A stretch of DNA of 64,000 bases, from NCBI GenBank assembly GCA_947450115.1, contig CANFUE010000006.1, positions 1 through 64,000 of the forward strand, written 5' to 3'. Source of the stretch: Acidimicrobiaceae bacterium (GTDB lineage: Bacteria; Actinomycetota; Acidimicrobiia; Acidimicrobiales; Ilumatobacteraceae). A model generated the notes under the pieces. It saw only the letters and a program-made list of their open reading frames with translations, did no database searches and was not told the origin of the DNA. The translations under genes were made by a program, and so were the position numbers. This document shows positions 7,069 to 17,968 of this stretch, one piece after another. Position 1 is the stretch's first letter; each line of letters opens with the position of its first letter.

Positions 7069-9516
7069 TTACTCTTCGTCGTCAGTTGCCAAGATGAGTG
7101 CAACAGAAGCCACGCTTTGGCCATCGTCGAGGCTCATCACACGCACACCAGTTGCTTCACGGCCTTGGCTCGAAATTTCTTTCACTGCCATGCGAATGGT
7201 GACGCCGCCTGATGACACCGCAACGATGTCGTCGTCGATGCCCACCATAAATGCTGCGGCAACGTGGCCTTTTTTGCTGGTGAGCTTGATGCCAATAACA
7301 CCCTGCCCGCCACGGCCTTGCGTGTTGAACTTGTCAATTTGCGTGCGCTTGCCGTAACCCGAGTCGGTGACAATGAGAATGGCTGCGTCGTCGCGTGCAA
7401 GGTCGCATGACACCACTTCGTCTCCGGCTTTGAGTTTCATACCGCGTACGCCAGCTGCTGCACGGCCCATGGGGCGAACATCTTCTTCGCTGAAACGAAT
7501 GGTTTGACCACTACGCGCCACCATGAAGATGTCGTCGGTACCAGATGTTTCAATGACGCGAACTAATTCATCGTGGGGGCGCAAGTTGAGCGCAATGAGA
7601 CCATCGCGACGACCCGAGTCGTATTCATTGAACGCGGTCTTTTTTACTTGACCTTGCTTGGTAGCAAAGAACAAGTTGCGTTCGCCTGGGAACTCGCGAG
7701 TGTCGATGATGGCTTGAACATTTTCACCCGGTTGTAGCGGCAACAAGTTGACAATAGGTATGCCCTTTGCCGTGCGTTCGCGTTCGGGAATGTCGACCGC
7801 GCGCAAACGATACACACGGCCTCTGTTCGAGAAGAATAAGAGATACGCATGCGACGTTGTAAAGATGACGTGCTTGACGATGTCGTCGGTTTTCATCTTT
7901 GCGCCTGCCACACCGCGGCCACCGCGACTTTGTGTGCGAAATGAAGACGCAGGAACGGCTTTCACGTATTGAGCGTTGGTCATGACGATCACAAGCTCTT
8001 TGTCGTCAACGAGGTCTTCAAGGCTCATTTCGCCAGTGTCGGCAATAATTTGGCACACGCGTGGTGTAGCAAATTTCGCTTTTACTTCGCCGAGTTCTTT
8101 CGAAATTAATGCGAGTAGTACAACTCGGTTGTTAAGGATTTCCTCAAGCTCTTTAATGCGTGCATTGAGTTCTTCCATTTCTTTTTCAATATCAATACGC
8201 GACAACTTGGTGAGTTGGCGCAACTGCATATCGAGAATGTCAATTGCTTGACGCTCTGAAAATTCATATGGCTTCACCATCAATGCTTCTTTTGCACTAC
8301 CTGCATCGTCGCTGTTGCGAATGAGCTTGATAATGGCATCAATAACGTTGAGGGCCTTTAAGCGGCCTTCCAAAATGTGTTGGCGGTCGCGTGCTTTGTC
8401 GAGACGGAACTGCGAACGCCGTGTGATGACATCAATTTGGTGAGCAATGTACCCCTCGAGGGCCTGCTTCAAGTTAATGGTGCGAGGTACTCCGTCGACC
8501 AGAGCAACCATGTTCACGGGGAAACTTGTTTGAAGTTGTGTGAGTTTGAAGAGGTTGTTCAACACCACGTTCGCGTTCGCATCGCGCTTCAAGGTGATGA
8601 TGAGTTCGGTCTTGCCACCAGAAGAGTTGTCGTTCACGTCGGCGATGCCGTCGAGGTTGCCGGTGTCGACAAGTTCTTGAATGCGCCCAGCTACTGCTGA
8701 ACAACTTGTTTGGTAAGGCAATTCAGTAACGAGAATTTGCATTTGCCCACGACGGCCTTCTTCAATGCTTGCCTTGGCGCGCACTTTGATGCTGCCACGG
8801 CCCGTGCGAAACGCATCGTAAATTCCTGAACGGCCAAGGATGACTCCACCGGTTGGGAAGTCGGGCCCTTTCACATGCTTCATGAGGTCGTCGGCGGTTG
8901 CTTCGGGGTTCTCGATGAGCGCAAGTGTTGCGTCGATCACTTCGCCCATGTTGTGTGGCGGAATGCTGGTGGCCATACCCACGGCGATGCCTTGGCTTCC
9001 GTTCACCAACAAGTTTGGGAAACGCGCAGGAAGAACAGTTGGCTCTTCTGTGGTTCCGTCGTAGTTGGCAATCATGTCGACGGTGTTTTCGTCGATGTCG
9101 GCCAAGAGCAACATTGCTAGTGAATGCAAACGAGCTTCTGTGTAACGACTTGCAGCAGGGCCAAAGTCGGGCGAGCCGTAGTTGCCGTGGAAGTCGATGA
9201 GTGGGTGACGCAACGAGAAAGGTTGTGCCATACGAACTAACGCATCGTAAATAGCACTGTCGCCGTGTGGGTGATACCGCGCCATGGTGTCGCCGGTAAC
9301 GCGGGCGCACTTCACAAACGGGCGGTCGGGGCGAAAGCCCTGCTGGTCCATGTCCCAAATAATGCGGCGGTGTACTGGCTTTAAGCCGTCGCGTACGTCG
9401 GGCAACGCGCGCGACATGATGACCGACATGGCGTAGTCGAGAAACGACCTTTCCATTTCGTCTTGCAACGGAACGGGCTGGATGGAATCTGGTGGTTCGA
9501 GAGGCACGTTGGTCAT
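7069..9516 (-). CDS. gyrA: DNA gyrase subunit A
   Basis: [60 protein letters not shown]. Confidence 0.99.
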   Translation of the reverse strand: MTNVPLEPPDSIQPVPLQDEMERSFLDYAMSVIMSRALPDVRDGLKPVHRRIIWDMDQQGFRPDRPFVKCARVTGDTMARYHPHGDSAIYDALVRMAQPFSLRHPLIDFHGNYGSPDFGPAASRYTEARLHSLAMLLLADIDENTVDMIANYDGTTEEPTVLPARFPNLLVNGSQGIAVGMATSIPPHNMGEVIDATLALIENPEATADDLMKHVKGPDFPTGGVILGRSGIYDAFRTGRGSIKVRAKASIEEGRRGQMQILVTELPYQTSCSAVAGRIQELVDTGNLDGIADVNDNSSGGKTELIITLKRDANANVVLNNLFKLTQLQTSFPVNMVALVDGVPRTINLKQALEGYIAHQIDVITRRSQFRLDKARDRQHILEGRLKALNVIDAIIKLIRNSDDAGSAKEALMVKPYEFSERQAIDILDMQLRQLTKLSRIDIEKEMEELNARIKELEEILNNRVVLLALISKELGEVKAKFATPRVCQIIADTGEMSLEDLVDDKELVIVMTNAQYVKAVPASSFRTQSRGGRGVAGAKMKTDDIVKHVIFTTSHAYLLFFSNRGRVYRLRAVDIPERERTAKGIPIVNLLPLQPGENVQAIIDTREFPGERNLFFATKQGQVKKTAFNEYDSGRRDGLIALNLRPHDELVRVIETSGTDDIFMVARSGQTIRFSEEDVRPMGRAAAGVRGMKLKAGDEVVSCDLARDDAAILIVTDSGYGKRTQIDKFNTQGRGGQGVIGIKLTSKKGHVAAAFMVGIDDDIVAVSSGGVTIRMAVKEISSQGREATGVRVMSLDDGQSVASVALILATDDEE

Positions 9517-9544
9517 GAGAGAAGCCTTTTCCTAGAAAACATTT

Positions 9545-11518
9545 TTAGAAGTCGAGATTTCGTACGTCGCGGGCGTTGGTAACAATGAAGTTCTTGCGGC
9601 TTTCCACGTCGTCACCCATTAACACGCTCATCACTTCGTCGGCAATGGCAGCTTCTTCAACTGTGACTTGCAAAAGTGTGCGTGTCATGGGGTCCATGGT
9701 GGTGGAACGCAATTCTTGCCAGTCCATTTCACCAAGACCCTTCAAGCGCTGGAACTCTTTTTTGTGGTTTGGCTTGTCGGCGAGGAACGCAGCCTTAGCT
9801 ACTTCGTCTTTCAGATAAATTTTTTCTTTGCCAATTTCCGTAGAGAACAACGGCGGTTGTGCGATGTATACATAGCCGGCTTCCACCATGGGTTTCATTT
9901 GGCGATAGAAGAACGTGAGAAGCAACGTACGAATGTGGCTGCCGTCAACGTCGGCGTCGGCGAGAGCAATAATTTTGTGATAGCGCGCTTTCGACGCATC
10001 GAACTCGTCGCCCACGCCGCCGCCAATTGCGGTAATGAGCGCTTGGATTTCGTTGTTCTTCAACATCTTGTCGAGTCGTGAACGTTCGACGTTCAAAATT
10101 TTCCCGCGGATGGGCAAGATGGCCTGCACGCGCGGGTCACGTGCGTCTACTGCTGTACCGCCGGCGCTGTCGCCTTCCACAATGAAGAGTTCGCTCTCGG
10201 CAGGGTTGCCACTCGAGCAGTCTTTGAGTTTGTCGGGCATACCTGCACCAGCAAGTGCGGTTTTACGGCGCACTGCGTTGCGGGCATTTTTTGCAGCTAA
10301 GCGAGCCTGGGCTGCAGCAATTGCCTTCTTAACAACCTTGTTTGCTTCAGCAGGGTTTTCATCGAGCCATTCAGCAAGTGCTTTGTTCGTTGCTTTTTGA
10401 ACGAAGGAGCGCATGGGCACGTTGCCGAGTTTCGCTTTGGTCTGGCCTTCAAATTGTGGTTCACGCAACTTCACCGCAACGATGGCCGTCATTCCTTCAC
10501 GAATGTCTTCGCCCAAAAGGTTCTCTTCTTTTTCTTTCAAGATGCCTTTGTCGCGCGCATATTTATTGAGAACCGAGGTGAGCGCGGTTTTAAACCCTTC
10601 AACGTGCATGCCGCCTTCGGTGGTGGAAATACCGTTGGCATAACCGTGAATTCCTTCGTAGTAGCCCGTGTTCCATTGCACGGCAACATCGGCTTGCATG
10701 CCTTCTTCTTCGTCTTCTACTTCAAAGAACGCCACTTTGGTGAAAAGAGCTTCTTTCGAGGCGTTCAAGTGTTTGACGAAGTCAACGATGCCGCCCTTGT
10801 ACTGGAAGACAACCTTTTGTACCTTTTCGGCACGTTCGTCGCTGAAGACCACTTCGAGGCCCTTGTTCAAGAAGGCCATCGTTTGCAAACGCTCCATGAC
10901 GGTGCGTGCAACAAACTCGATTCCTTCCGCAGCAAAAATGATGGGGTCGGGATAAAAAGTAACGCTTGTTCCGTTGGTTCGGCCCTTGGCAGGCGAGTCA
11001 CCAATTTTTTGCAGCTTGCCCTTCATTTTTCCGCCGTCAACAAATTCAAGTTCGTAGCGGTCGCCGCCGCGGTCGATTTCCAGCAACAACCTGGTCGACA
11101 ATGCGTTCACCACGCTCACGCCTACTCCGTGAAGACCACCCGACACCTTGTAACCCTCGCCACCGAACTTTCCGCCAGCGTGCAACACGGTGAGCACCAC
11201 TTCAGCGGCGCTCTTTCCTTTATGCGGCCCTGACGGATAAGGGTCAACGGGAATACCGCGACCATTGTCTTCTACACGGCAGCCACCATCGGCTTGGATG
11301 ATGACGTCGATCCGGGTACAGAACCCAGCCATTGCCTCGTCGACTGAGTTGTCGACTACTTCCCAAATGAGGTGATGCAAGCCCGCTAAACCGGTGGACC
11401 CGATGTACATACCGGGCCGTTTGCGGACGGGGTCGAGGCCTTCTAAGACCTGAATGTCTTTTGCGCCGTAGTCAGCAGTGGGCTTTTTTGCCGAACTTTT
11501 CTTTTCTGTGCTGGACAC
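9545..11518 (-). CDS. gyrB: DNA gyrase subunit B
   Basis: VRKRPGMYIGSTG...HHLIWEVVDNSVDEA; ELFIVEGDSAGGTA; C-terminal NARDVRNLDF. Confidence 0.99.
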   Translation of the reverse strand: MSSTEKKSSAKKPTADYGAKDIQVLEGLDPVRKRPGMYIGSTGLAGLHHLIWEVVDNSVDEAMAGFCTRIDVIIQADGGCRVEDNGRGIPVDPYPSGPHKGKSAAEVVLTVLHAGGKFGGEGYKVSGGLHGVGVSVVNALSTRLLLEIDRGGDRYELEFVDGGKMKGKLQKIGDSPAKGRTNGTSVTFYPDPIIFAAEGIEFVARTVMERLQTMAFLNKGLEVVFSDERAEKVQKVVFQYKGGIVDFVKHLNASKEALFTKVAFFEVEDEEEGMQADVAVQWNTGYYEGIHGYANGISTTEGGMHVEGFKTALTSVLNKYARDKGILKEKEENLLGEDIREGMTAIVAVKLREPQFEGQTKAKLGNVPMRSFVQKATNKALAEWLDENPAEANKVVKKAIAAAQARLAAKNARNAVRRKTALAGAGMPDKLKDCSSGNPAESELFIVEGDSAGGTAVDARDPRVQAILPIRGKILNVERSRLDKMLKNNEIQALITAIGGGVGDEFDASKARYHKIIALADADVDGSHIRTLLLTFFYRQMKPMVEAGYVYIAQPPLFSTEIGKEKIYLKDEVAKAAFLADKPNHKKEFQRLKGLGEMDWQELRSTTMDPMTRTLLQVTVEEAAIADEVMSVLMGDDVESRKNFIVTNARDVRNLDF

Positions 11519-11730
11519 GGATCAACCTCGATGTAGTGAATGAATAGAGAACAAAGTGCCACATGAAATGACAGACCACTTACATCTGAGTGTGTGCAGA
11601 AGTGGTGGCATCAAGGACATAAAAAGGAAAGCGAAAGAGTAAAAAGTCATGTCGTAAATACGTGTCTTAGTGTACCAATTTTGCTTGCGGAGATCTGTTA
11701 TACCCGCGTTTGTTGTCTTGGTGCGCACCA

Positions 11731-12042
11731 CTATCGACGCCGTTTTTGACGCACCACAATGCTGTCAATACGCGAGCCGGTATGTTCAAAAAATCGCTCT
11801 TTAACATCGGCTTCTAAAAAGCGAAACTGTGTTGCCCATCCTGCGTCGGTTGCGTCAACTATTAATACTCCGCCATCGAGTTTCACTGGCTGAATATGTT
11901 GTGCAATGTCGGGCCCAACCACAGCATCCCATGATTGAAAGACGCTGCCCACCGAGTCGCCGTCATCCATTTTGAGTCGCTTGAGAACAGAACGCATTGA
12001 GTCGATGAGCGAGGTCGGTTCTTCTGGCGGGCGCTGTGACAT
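11731..12042 (-). CDS. dciA: DciA-type DUF721 protein
   Basis: WDAVVGPDIAQHIQPVKLDGGVLIVDATDAGWATQFRFLEADV; between recF and gyrB. Confidence 0.88.
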   Translation of the reverse strand: MSQRPPEEPTSLIDSMRSVLKRLKMDDGDSVGSVFQSWDAVVGPDIAQHIQPVKLDGGVLIVDATDAGWATQFRFLEADVKERFFEHTGSRIDSIVVRQKRRR

Positions 12043-13163
12043 CAGTCTGTACTCCCCTGTTGCGATGGCTCTTCAGAAATTTTTCCGGCGGTGATGTACA
12101 AAACGCGCTCTGGGTGCGCAGCTGGTGGCAAACCGCTAGCGCTCGTAATAATGACCTGTCCTGCGGGCATGTGTTGCAGCAGGGCGGTTGCTCGGGACGG
12201 GTCTAATTCCGACAACACATCATCGAGCACCAAGACAGGGGGTGCGCCTACTTCTTCTGTGACCAGCCGGTGGGTTGCTAAGCGCAAGGCCAAAGCAAGT
12301 GTGCGTTGTTCGCCTTGTGAGGCTTGCGTACGGGCAGGCAACCCATTGATGAGCAGTTCAATATCGTCGCGGTGTGGGCCCACAGTTGTAGATGTGCGAC
12401 GCAGATCTTCGTTGCGGTTTTCCTTCACAGCAAACCCCAAGCCAATGCGACGCCACTCGGGTTCATACACCACGTCAGTGGGTGTGGGTTTGCCCGCAAG
12501 GTGTTCGTATGCCTCATTGACCAACGGTTGCAGTTGTGCCACAAGTTGTGCACGCGCATCGCCCAATGCTCCACCCGCAAGTGCAAATTTTTCGTCCCAC
12601 ACGTCGAGCGTGACTGTTTGTTCACTAGTGAGTTGTGACGCCGAGGAGCGATAACCGATTTGTTTGAGCAATGCATTGCGCTGTTTTACAATGCGTTCAA
12701 CATCGCGTCGCGTGGCATCGTGTTTCACTGCAATAGCAACCAGCGCATCGTCAATGAACCGGCGCCGTTCGCCTGGGCCATCTTTAATGAGTGCTAAGTC
12801 GTCTGGTGAAAAAATTGTTGTGCGTAAAACCCCAAGCAAATCGCGGTTGCGCACGAGCCGTTGTTTATTGACCTGTGCTTTGTTGCGCCCCGTGCGCGAC
12901 AGTTCCACTTCAATCAATAACTCACGCCCGTCGGGGTGTTTCACTGTTGCTCGCAAAATAGCTGTGTCGGCTCCGTTGCGAATAAGGGTGTCGGTTGGAA
13001 CTCCGCGGAAACTATCGAGCGTTGCTAAATACGTTAAAGCTTCTGCGAGGCTCGTTTTCCCTTGACCATTTGCGCCCAATAAAGCAGTGGTGCCGTGCGT
13101 AAAAGAGACATCTGCATCTTCATAATTGCGGAAGTTGGTGAGTGTTAAGTGTTCAACAAACAC
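12042..13163 (-). CDS. recF: DNA replication/repair protein RecF
   Basis: MFVEHLTLTNFRNYEDADVSFTHGTTALLGANGQGKTSLAEAL; SQGEQRTLALALRLA; PVLVLDDVLSELD. Confidence 0.98.
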   Translation of the reverse strand: MFVEHLTLTNFRNYEDADVSFTHGTTALLGANGQGKTSLAEALTYLATLDSFRGVPTDTLIRNGADTAILRATVKHPDGRELLIEVELSRTGRNKAQVNKQRLVRNRDLLGVLRTTIFSPDDLALIKDGPGERRRFIDDALVAIAVKHDATRRDVERIVKQRNALLKQIGYRSSASQLTSEQTVTLDVWDEKFALAGGALGDARAQLVAQLQPLVNEAYEHLAGKPTPTDVVYEPEWRRIGLGFAVKENRNEDLRRTSTTVGPHRDDIELLINGLPARTQASQGEQRTLALALRLATHRLVTEEVGAPPVLVLDDVLSELDPSRATALLQHMPAGQVIITSASGLPPAAHPERVLYITAGKISEEPSQQGSTD

Positions 13164-13191
13164 GCAGGTCTCACTTCGTACTTTAAAATTT

Positions 13192-14286
13192 CTAAAGTCT
13201 TTGCGGCATTAAGAGATACAAATATTGCTCGGAGTGTTCACCCACGCCAGTAACTACTGCTGGTTTTGCTGGGTCGCTTGTTTTAATAATTACATCTTGT
13301 CCGGCAATTGCGTCGATGCCTGCAGCAAGATATTCCGAGTTAAAAGCAATAGTGAGTTCATCGCCCACATAAACCGCGTCGATGTCTTCTTCAAACTCAT
13401 CATTGTCTTTTGTGCCAGCCATTACTTTCAAACCATTGCTGCTCATGTGTAAACGCACTGGCCCTTGGTCGCGGGCCAAAATACGTGCCCGGCGCAAAGC
13501 ATCGAGTAGTTGCTCGCGATTCACGGTGATGTTGTTGGGATATGTGCCCTGAATGAGTGTTTTGTACGTGGGGTATTCGTTAGTGAGTAAACGTGTTGTG
13601 AGTTGTGTTCCATCAACTTCAAAAGTGACGGAGTTTTCATCGAGGCGAATCGCTGCATCTTTTGCTCCACTCAACAAACGTTGTACTTCGCCGAGTGCTT
13701 TGCTGGGGACCAGGACGCGTGTTGCTGAACTCACCACAATGCTTGGCACATCACAAACAGCCAAACGATACGAGTCGGTTGCGACCAGACGGAAACTGCC
13801 GTCTTCTCCCGACATCAAAACACCTGTGAGCGCAATGCGCATCTGATCGGTGCTGGCCGCGCGCACCACTTTGCGTAGTGCTTCACCAAGTTCGCTGGCA
13901 GAAACGTTGAGTACTGGCCCGGTGGAAGGTGTGACGTTGGGAAAATCAAGTGCGTTGTAGGTGGGAACCGTAAATTGTGAACGGCCACTTTTAACAGTGA
14001 GTGACTCCACTTGCGCTTCGACCGTAATTTTTCCTTCGGGCAACGAACGCACGATGTCGTTCAATAGTTTTGCGCTGATGAGTGCAACACCGTCTTTCTC
14101 GCCACCAATGGCAAGAGTTGCTTGTAGTGACATGTCGTTGTCGGTAGAAGTGAGATGTAACTGATCGCCCTTCACTTGCAAACGAACACCTGACAGTGCA
14201 GGAAGTGCACCCACACGACCAGAAGCAATACGGGAAGCTAATCCGAGTGCTTCAGCAAGTTGTTCTCGTTCACAACGAAACTTCAT
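13192..14286 (-). CDS. dnaN: DNA polymerase III beta clamp
   Basis: MKFRCEREQLAEALGLASRI...; C-terminal YLLMPQRL; position next to dnaA. Confidence 0.98.
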   Translation of the reverse strand: MKFRCEREQLAEALGLASRIASGRVGALPALSGVRLQVKGDQLHLTSTDNDMSLQATLAIGGEKDGVALISAKLLNDIVRSLPEGKITVEAQVESLTVKSGRSQFTVPTYNALDFPNVTPSTGPVLNVSASELGEALRKVVRAASTDQMRIALTGVLMSGEDGSFRLVATDSYRLAVCDVPSIVVSSATRVLVPSKALGEVQRLLSGAKDAAIRLDENSVTFEVDGTQLTTRLLTNEYPTYKTLIQGTYPNNITVNREQLLDALRRARILARDQGPVRLHMSSNGLKVMAGTKDNDEFEEDIDAVYVGDELTIAFNSEYLAAGIDAIAGQDVIIKTSDPAKPAVVTGVGEHSEQYLYLLMPQRL

Positions 14287-14571
14287 GGCGGCTCCTTTGA
14301 TGGCTCACCGCGCCGTCGAGGCGTGCGGTGTTATTAATGGTGGTGGGGAGATATATGTCTAATGCTTGTAATAAGGGCTGTGAATTGTGGATAACAGTGG
14401 TATTTACCAAGTGGGGAAAAGAAAACGACCCACGCTGGTTATCCACAGTTTTCCACAGGGGGAGGCGAACATGTGTGCGCTGCGGGGGATAAACCCCACT
14501 TTGTACCCATTTCAGCGCACGTTGTCTACAGCGCAAACCACATGTTGTCCCCAGAGCAAACGACATCACAT
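14287..14571. promoter_or_regulatory. dnaA-dnaN intergenic region, candidate oriC with DnaA boxes
   Basis: TGTGGATAA 14386-14394, TTATCCACA 14439-14447, TTTTCCACA 14449-14457. Confidence 0.7.
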
Positions 14572-15951
14572 TCACCCTTTTTTCGCCCGGCGGAAAAGTT
14601 CGGTGACCTGGTCATAGACCTGTTTACGCTCAGCCATTAACCGCTGCACTTTTTCTACGGCGTGAATAACCGTGGTGTGGTCGCGGCCGCCAAAAAGACG
14701 AGCCAACGACGGATAACTCAAGTCGGTTTGTTCACGCATGACATACATCGCAATTTGTCGAGCCATGACAAGTGGTCGTTGGCGACTTTTTCCACGCAAA
14801 GCTTCAACGCTGTAGCCCAGGTAAGCCGCAATATCGGCCAAGAACTCCTCATCGCTGCGCACACGGGTGGACGATTGTGACAAGAGGTCAGCTAGTAGAT
14901 CTTGAGCTGTTGCAACATTCATATTGACGCGGTTGAGAGCAGCAAAGGCGGTGACGCGAATGAGGGCGCCTTCGAGTTCACGAATGTTCGAGGTGATGTT
15001 GGCAGCAATGAACTCGAGCACGTCGTCGGGCACTTTTGTACCGTTGCGCTCGGTGTAGTTGCGCAAAATAGCAAGTCGTGTTTCGAGGTCGGGCGGTTGA
15101 ATGTCGGTAATGAGACCCCAGCGGAACCGACCACGCAAGCGGTCTTCCAAGGTAGGAATCGCATCGGGAACACGGTCGGAAGAAATAACGATCTGCTTGT
15201 TTGCTCCGTGGAGAGAGTTAAACGTATGGAAAAACTCTTCTTGTAGGCCTTCTTTGCCTTCCATGAACTGAATGTCGTCAATGAGCAATACGTCGACCTC
15301 GCGGTACCTGCGTTTAAACGCCGCAGTGGTGTTGCTACGAATCGCATCGACGTATTCATTCATAAAAGTTTCTGTCGACACATAGCGCACTTCGTAGTGG
15401 GCATAGTTTTGATGAACGTATTCACCAATGGCGTGCAAGAGGTGGGTTTTGCCCAGCCCAGCAGAACCATAAATAAACAATGGGTTGTACGACCGGGCAG
15501 GGGTTTCGGCCACGCGGTGGGCAGCGGCAAGGGCAAATTGGTTCGAGGCACCCTTGACAAAGGTGTCGAAGGTATAACGCGGGTTGAGGCCCGTTGCCTG
15601 GCCGCGTACCGAGCTTGCCGCGACACCAGGAACAGTAAAGTCGTCGTCGAGAAACTCGCGGCCAGAATCGTCGGGGGTGTCGGAATCATCCTGGCCATCG
15701 GCAATGGGGGCCACCTCCACCACAAGTTGGCGGTCGCTTTCATCGATTTCAGCAAGGGCGTCGAGCACGAGCTGTAAGTACCGGGTGAGGACGCGTTCTT
15801 TAATGTGGCCATTGGGGACCTGCAAACGCAGTGCATCGTCGCCGCCGGGGAGTGGCACCACGTCTTGAAAGGTGGAAAGCCAGACCGCTTCAGAAACTTG
15901 GGCGCGCAACAGGGCAGAGACCGCTGTCCACACGGTGTCGTGTTCTGCCAT
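14572..15951 (-). CDS. dnaA: Chromosomal replication initiator DnaA
   Basis: [52 protein letters not shown]. Start at [11 protein letters not shown]. Confidence 0.98.
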   Translation of the reverse strand: MAEHDTVWTAVSALLRAQVSEAVWLSTFQDVVPLPGGDDALRLQVPNGHIKERVLTRYLQLVLDALAEIDESDRQLVVEVAPIADGQDDSDTPDDSGREFLDDDFTVPGVAASSVRGQATGLNPRYTFDTFVKGASNQFALAAAHRVAETPARSYNPLFIYGSAGLGKTHLLHAIGEYVHQNYAHYEVRYVSTETFMNEYVDAIRSNTTAAFKRRYREVDVLLIDDIQFMEGKEGLQEEFFHTFNSLHGANKQIVISSDRVPDAIPTLEDRLRGRFRWGLITDIQPPDLETRLAILRNYTERNGTKVPDDVLEFIAANITSNIRELEGALIRVTAFAALNRVNMNVATAQDLLADLLSQSSTRVRSDEEFLADIAAYLGYSVEALRGKSRQRPLVMARQIAMYVMREQTDLSYPSLARLFGGRDHTTVIHAVEKVQRLMAERKQVYDQVTELFRRAKKG

Positions 15952-16003
15952 TTCGGTCTCCTTTCTGGATTTCATGCTCGCCAGTGGAAGAAAAATACTC
16001 TTG

Positions 16004-16104
16004 TTATACACAATGTTATCCACAGGCTGTGGATCGTTTTGGGCAGTTTTTCGTGTTTTTCGCCACTTTTCTGGTGGGAAATACACCATAGCAGATTATC
16101 CACA
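16004..16104. promoter_or_regulatory. DnaA-box cluster upstream of dnaA
   Basis: TTATACACA 16004-16012, TTATCCACA 16016-16024, TGTGGATCG 16028-16036, TTATCCACA 16096-16104. Confidence 0.85.
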
Positions 16105-16259
16105 GGGCAAAAAAATGGTGCCGTGGTTGGGAATGGGGGCTGGTGTCGCCTAGCCTTGCCAATGGTCACCCGAATCGACGTGCCGCTTCGCTCTTGTAGC
16201 CCCGGCCCAGCCTCTCGCGGTTCCCGTTCACCTTACATAATTCGAAAGATCCTGGACCC

Positions 16260-16394
16260 ATGAAGCGTACCTTCCAGCCAAACAACCGCCGCCGTGCTAA
16301 AAAACACGGTTTTCGCCACCGCATGAGCACTCGCGCTGGCCGCGAAATTCTCAAGAACCGCCGCGCCAAGGGCCGCTACCGCCTTTCCGCTTGA
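16260..16394 (+). CDS. rpmH: 50S ribosomal protein bL34
   Basis: Read by hand: [44 protein letters not shown]. Confidence 0.98.
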   Translation: MKRTFQPNNRRRAKKHGFRHRMSTRAGREILKNRRAKGRYRLSA

Positions 16395-16723
16395 TCGGAC
16401 GCATTCACGAACACGCTATTTTTCGCCGTTTAGGGCGCGAAGGTGTTCGTGTGCGCGTGGGCTCTGTGTGGTGTTCTGTGCTTGTTGACCCTGCTCTTTC
16501 TCAACCGTGTGTTGCCTATGCCTTAGGGCGCAACACGGGCTCAGCCGTCGTGCGTAACCGCATCCGGCGCCAAATGCGAGAGATTTTGTCAGCTCACACC
16601 GGCCAGTTGGTTCCGGGGTATTACCTCATTGGGGCACACAAAGAAGCCACTGCGCTGTCGTTTCAGGAACTCACCCACACCATGTTGCAACTCATCACAA
16701 CCGCCAAACAGAAGATCTCATGA
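16391..16723 (+). CDS. rnpA: Ribonuclease P protein component
   Basis: [24 protein letters not shown] start overlapping the rpmH stop. Confidence 0.95.
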   Translation: MIGRIHEHAIFRRLGREGVRVRVGSVWCSVLVDPALSQPCVAYALGRNTGSAVVRNRIRRQMREILSAHTGQLVPGYYLIGAHKEATALSFQELTHTMLQLITTAKQKIS

Positions 16724-16980
16724 TCAAGCGCACCTTCAACGAGCGTTGCCTTGCGGCCATTGAGTTTTACCAAGGTGCGCGGTCGGGTCGGCCCTCACCG
16801 TGCCGGTTTTCTCCGTCGTGTTCTTCTTATGCCCACGAAGCATTTGCGCTTCATGGCACCACTCGCGGGTTTTGGCTTGCCGCCAAGCGATTGTTGCGGT
16901 GCCGCCCTTTTGGACCATCGGGTTTCGACCCGGTGCCTGAACCACACAAGTCTCACACACATGAACTATTAGGAAAGTAG
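16720..16980 (+). CDS. yidD: Membrane protein insertion efficiency factor YidD
   Basis: FYQGARSGRPSPCRFSPSCSSYAHEAFALHG...RLLRCRPFGPSGFDPVP. Confidence 0.96.
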   Translation: MIKRTFNERCLAAIEFYQGARSGRPSPCRFSPSCSSYAHEAFALHGTTRGFWLAAKRLLRCRPFGPSGFDPVPEPHKSHTHELLGK

Positions 16981-16985
16981 TAAAA

Positions 16986-17921
16986 ATGTTTCAAGCAGCA
17001 GCCTGGCTCGTCAGCCTTTTTTATGGCTTGGTCAACAACTATGCATTCGCCATTGCATTAGTGGCCCTCACCATCATGCTTCTCATTACCCCGCTTACCT
17101 TGAAGAGCACCAAGGGCATGCTGGAAATGCAGCGTTTGCAGCCAGAAATGCGCAAACTGCAGCAGCAATACAAGAGCGATCGCCAAAAACTTAACGAAGA
17201 AATGATGAAGCTCTACCAAGAGCACAAAGTGAACCCGCTGGCGTCGTGCCTGCCGCTGATTGCGCAGTTGCCGGTGTTCATCATCATGTTCCGTGTCTTG
17301 CGCGGCTTGTCGAAACTGGGCAGCGACGGCACTTTTAACCCCAGCTATATCGCGAAAGATTCAAAGCTTTACCTCGCACTCGACAAGTCAAAAGAGATGC
17401 TGGCGTTTGGGCTCGACCTCGCAAAGTCACCCGCCAAAGTGATGGGTGAAGACTTCGTGAAAGGCATCCCGTATGCCCTCATGATTGTGTTGCTGGCCTT
17501 CACTTTCTTGATTCAGCAACGGATGATTGCGTCGCGCACAACAAGTGCTTCGATGTCGGCCACGCAGGCCAAAGTGATGCAGTACCTCCCTGTGGGGTTT
17601 GCGGTGTTCCAAGTGTTTTTGCCAACAGGGCTCGTCATCTACTACTTCACGCAGGCCGTGGTGCGTATCTTGCAGCAGTTGTACATCACCAAGCGCTTTT
17701 ATGGTCACGATGGCTCCATTGGGCGCCAGGCACAAGCAGCGAGCAAAGCGGCAAGCGAGATTGCCAAAGAGGCAAAGGGGAAATCTGGCCAGGCAGCGAA
17801 GCCCGACAAGGTCGATAAACCCGCACCCGTACAAAGCAAACGGGTGACCCCATCGAAGAATCGGCCTGCTCCAAGTGGCCGTCCGCAGCGGCCAATTCCG
17901 CCATCAAAGCGCAATAAATAA
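16986..17921 (+). CDS. yidC: Membrane protein insertase YidC/OxaA
   Basis: TPLTLKSTKGMLEMQRLQPEMRKLQQQYKSDRQKLNEEMMKLYQEHKVNPLASCLPLIAQLPVFI. Confidence 0.97.
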   Translation: MFQAAAWLVSLFYGLVNNYAFAIALVALTIMLLITPLTLKSTKGMLEMQRLQPEMRKLQQQYKSDRQKLNEEMMKLYQEHKVNPLASCLPLIAQLPVFIIMFRVLRGLSKLGSDGTFNPSYIAKDSKLYLALDKSKEMLAFGLDLAKSPAKVMGEDFVKGIPYALMIVLLAFTFLIQQRMIASRTTSASMSATQAKVMQYLPVGFAVFQVFLPTGLVIYYFTQAVVRILQQLYITKRFYGHDGSIGRQAQAASKAASEIAKEAKGKSGQAAKPDKVDKPAPVQSKRVTPSKNRPAPSGRPQRPIPPSKRNK

Positions 17922-17968
17922 ACTAAAAGTCTAATAATTAACGTGAACACAGAACGAAGGATGAAGTC

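Noticed and set aside
8762-9358. 198-aa minus-strand ORF in an alternative frame of gyrA
   Set aside because: Arg/His-rich off-frame translation inside a certain gyrA.
10397-11233. 278-aa plus-strand ORF opposite gyrB
   Set aside because: Antisense shadow ORF over a certain gyrB; His/Phe-rich composition typical of reverse-frame translation.
11522-11731. 69-aa minus-strand ORF between dciA and gyrB
   Set aside because: No recognisable family features; occupies the probable gyrB promoter/leader; composition unlike the neighbouring genes.
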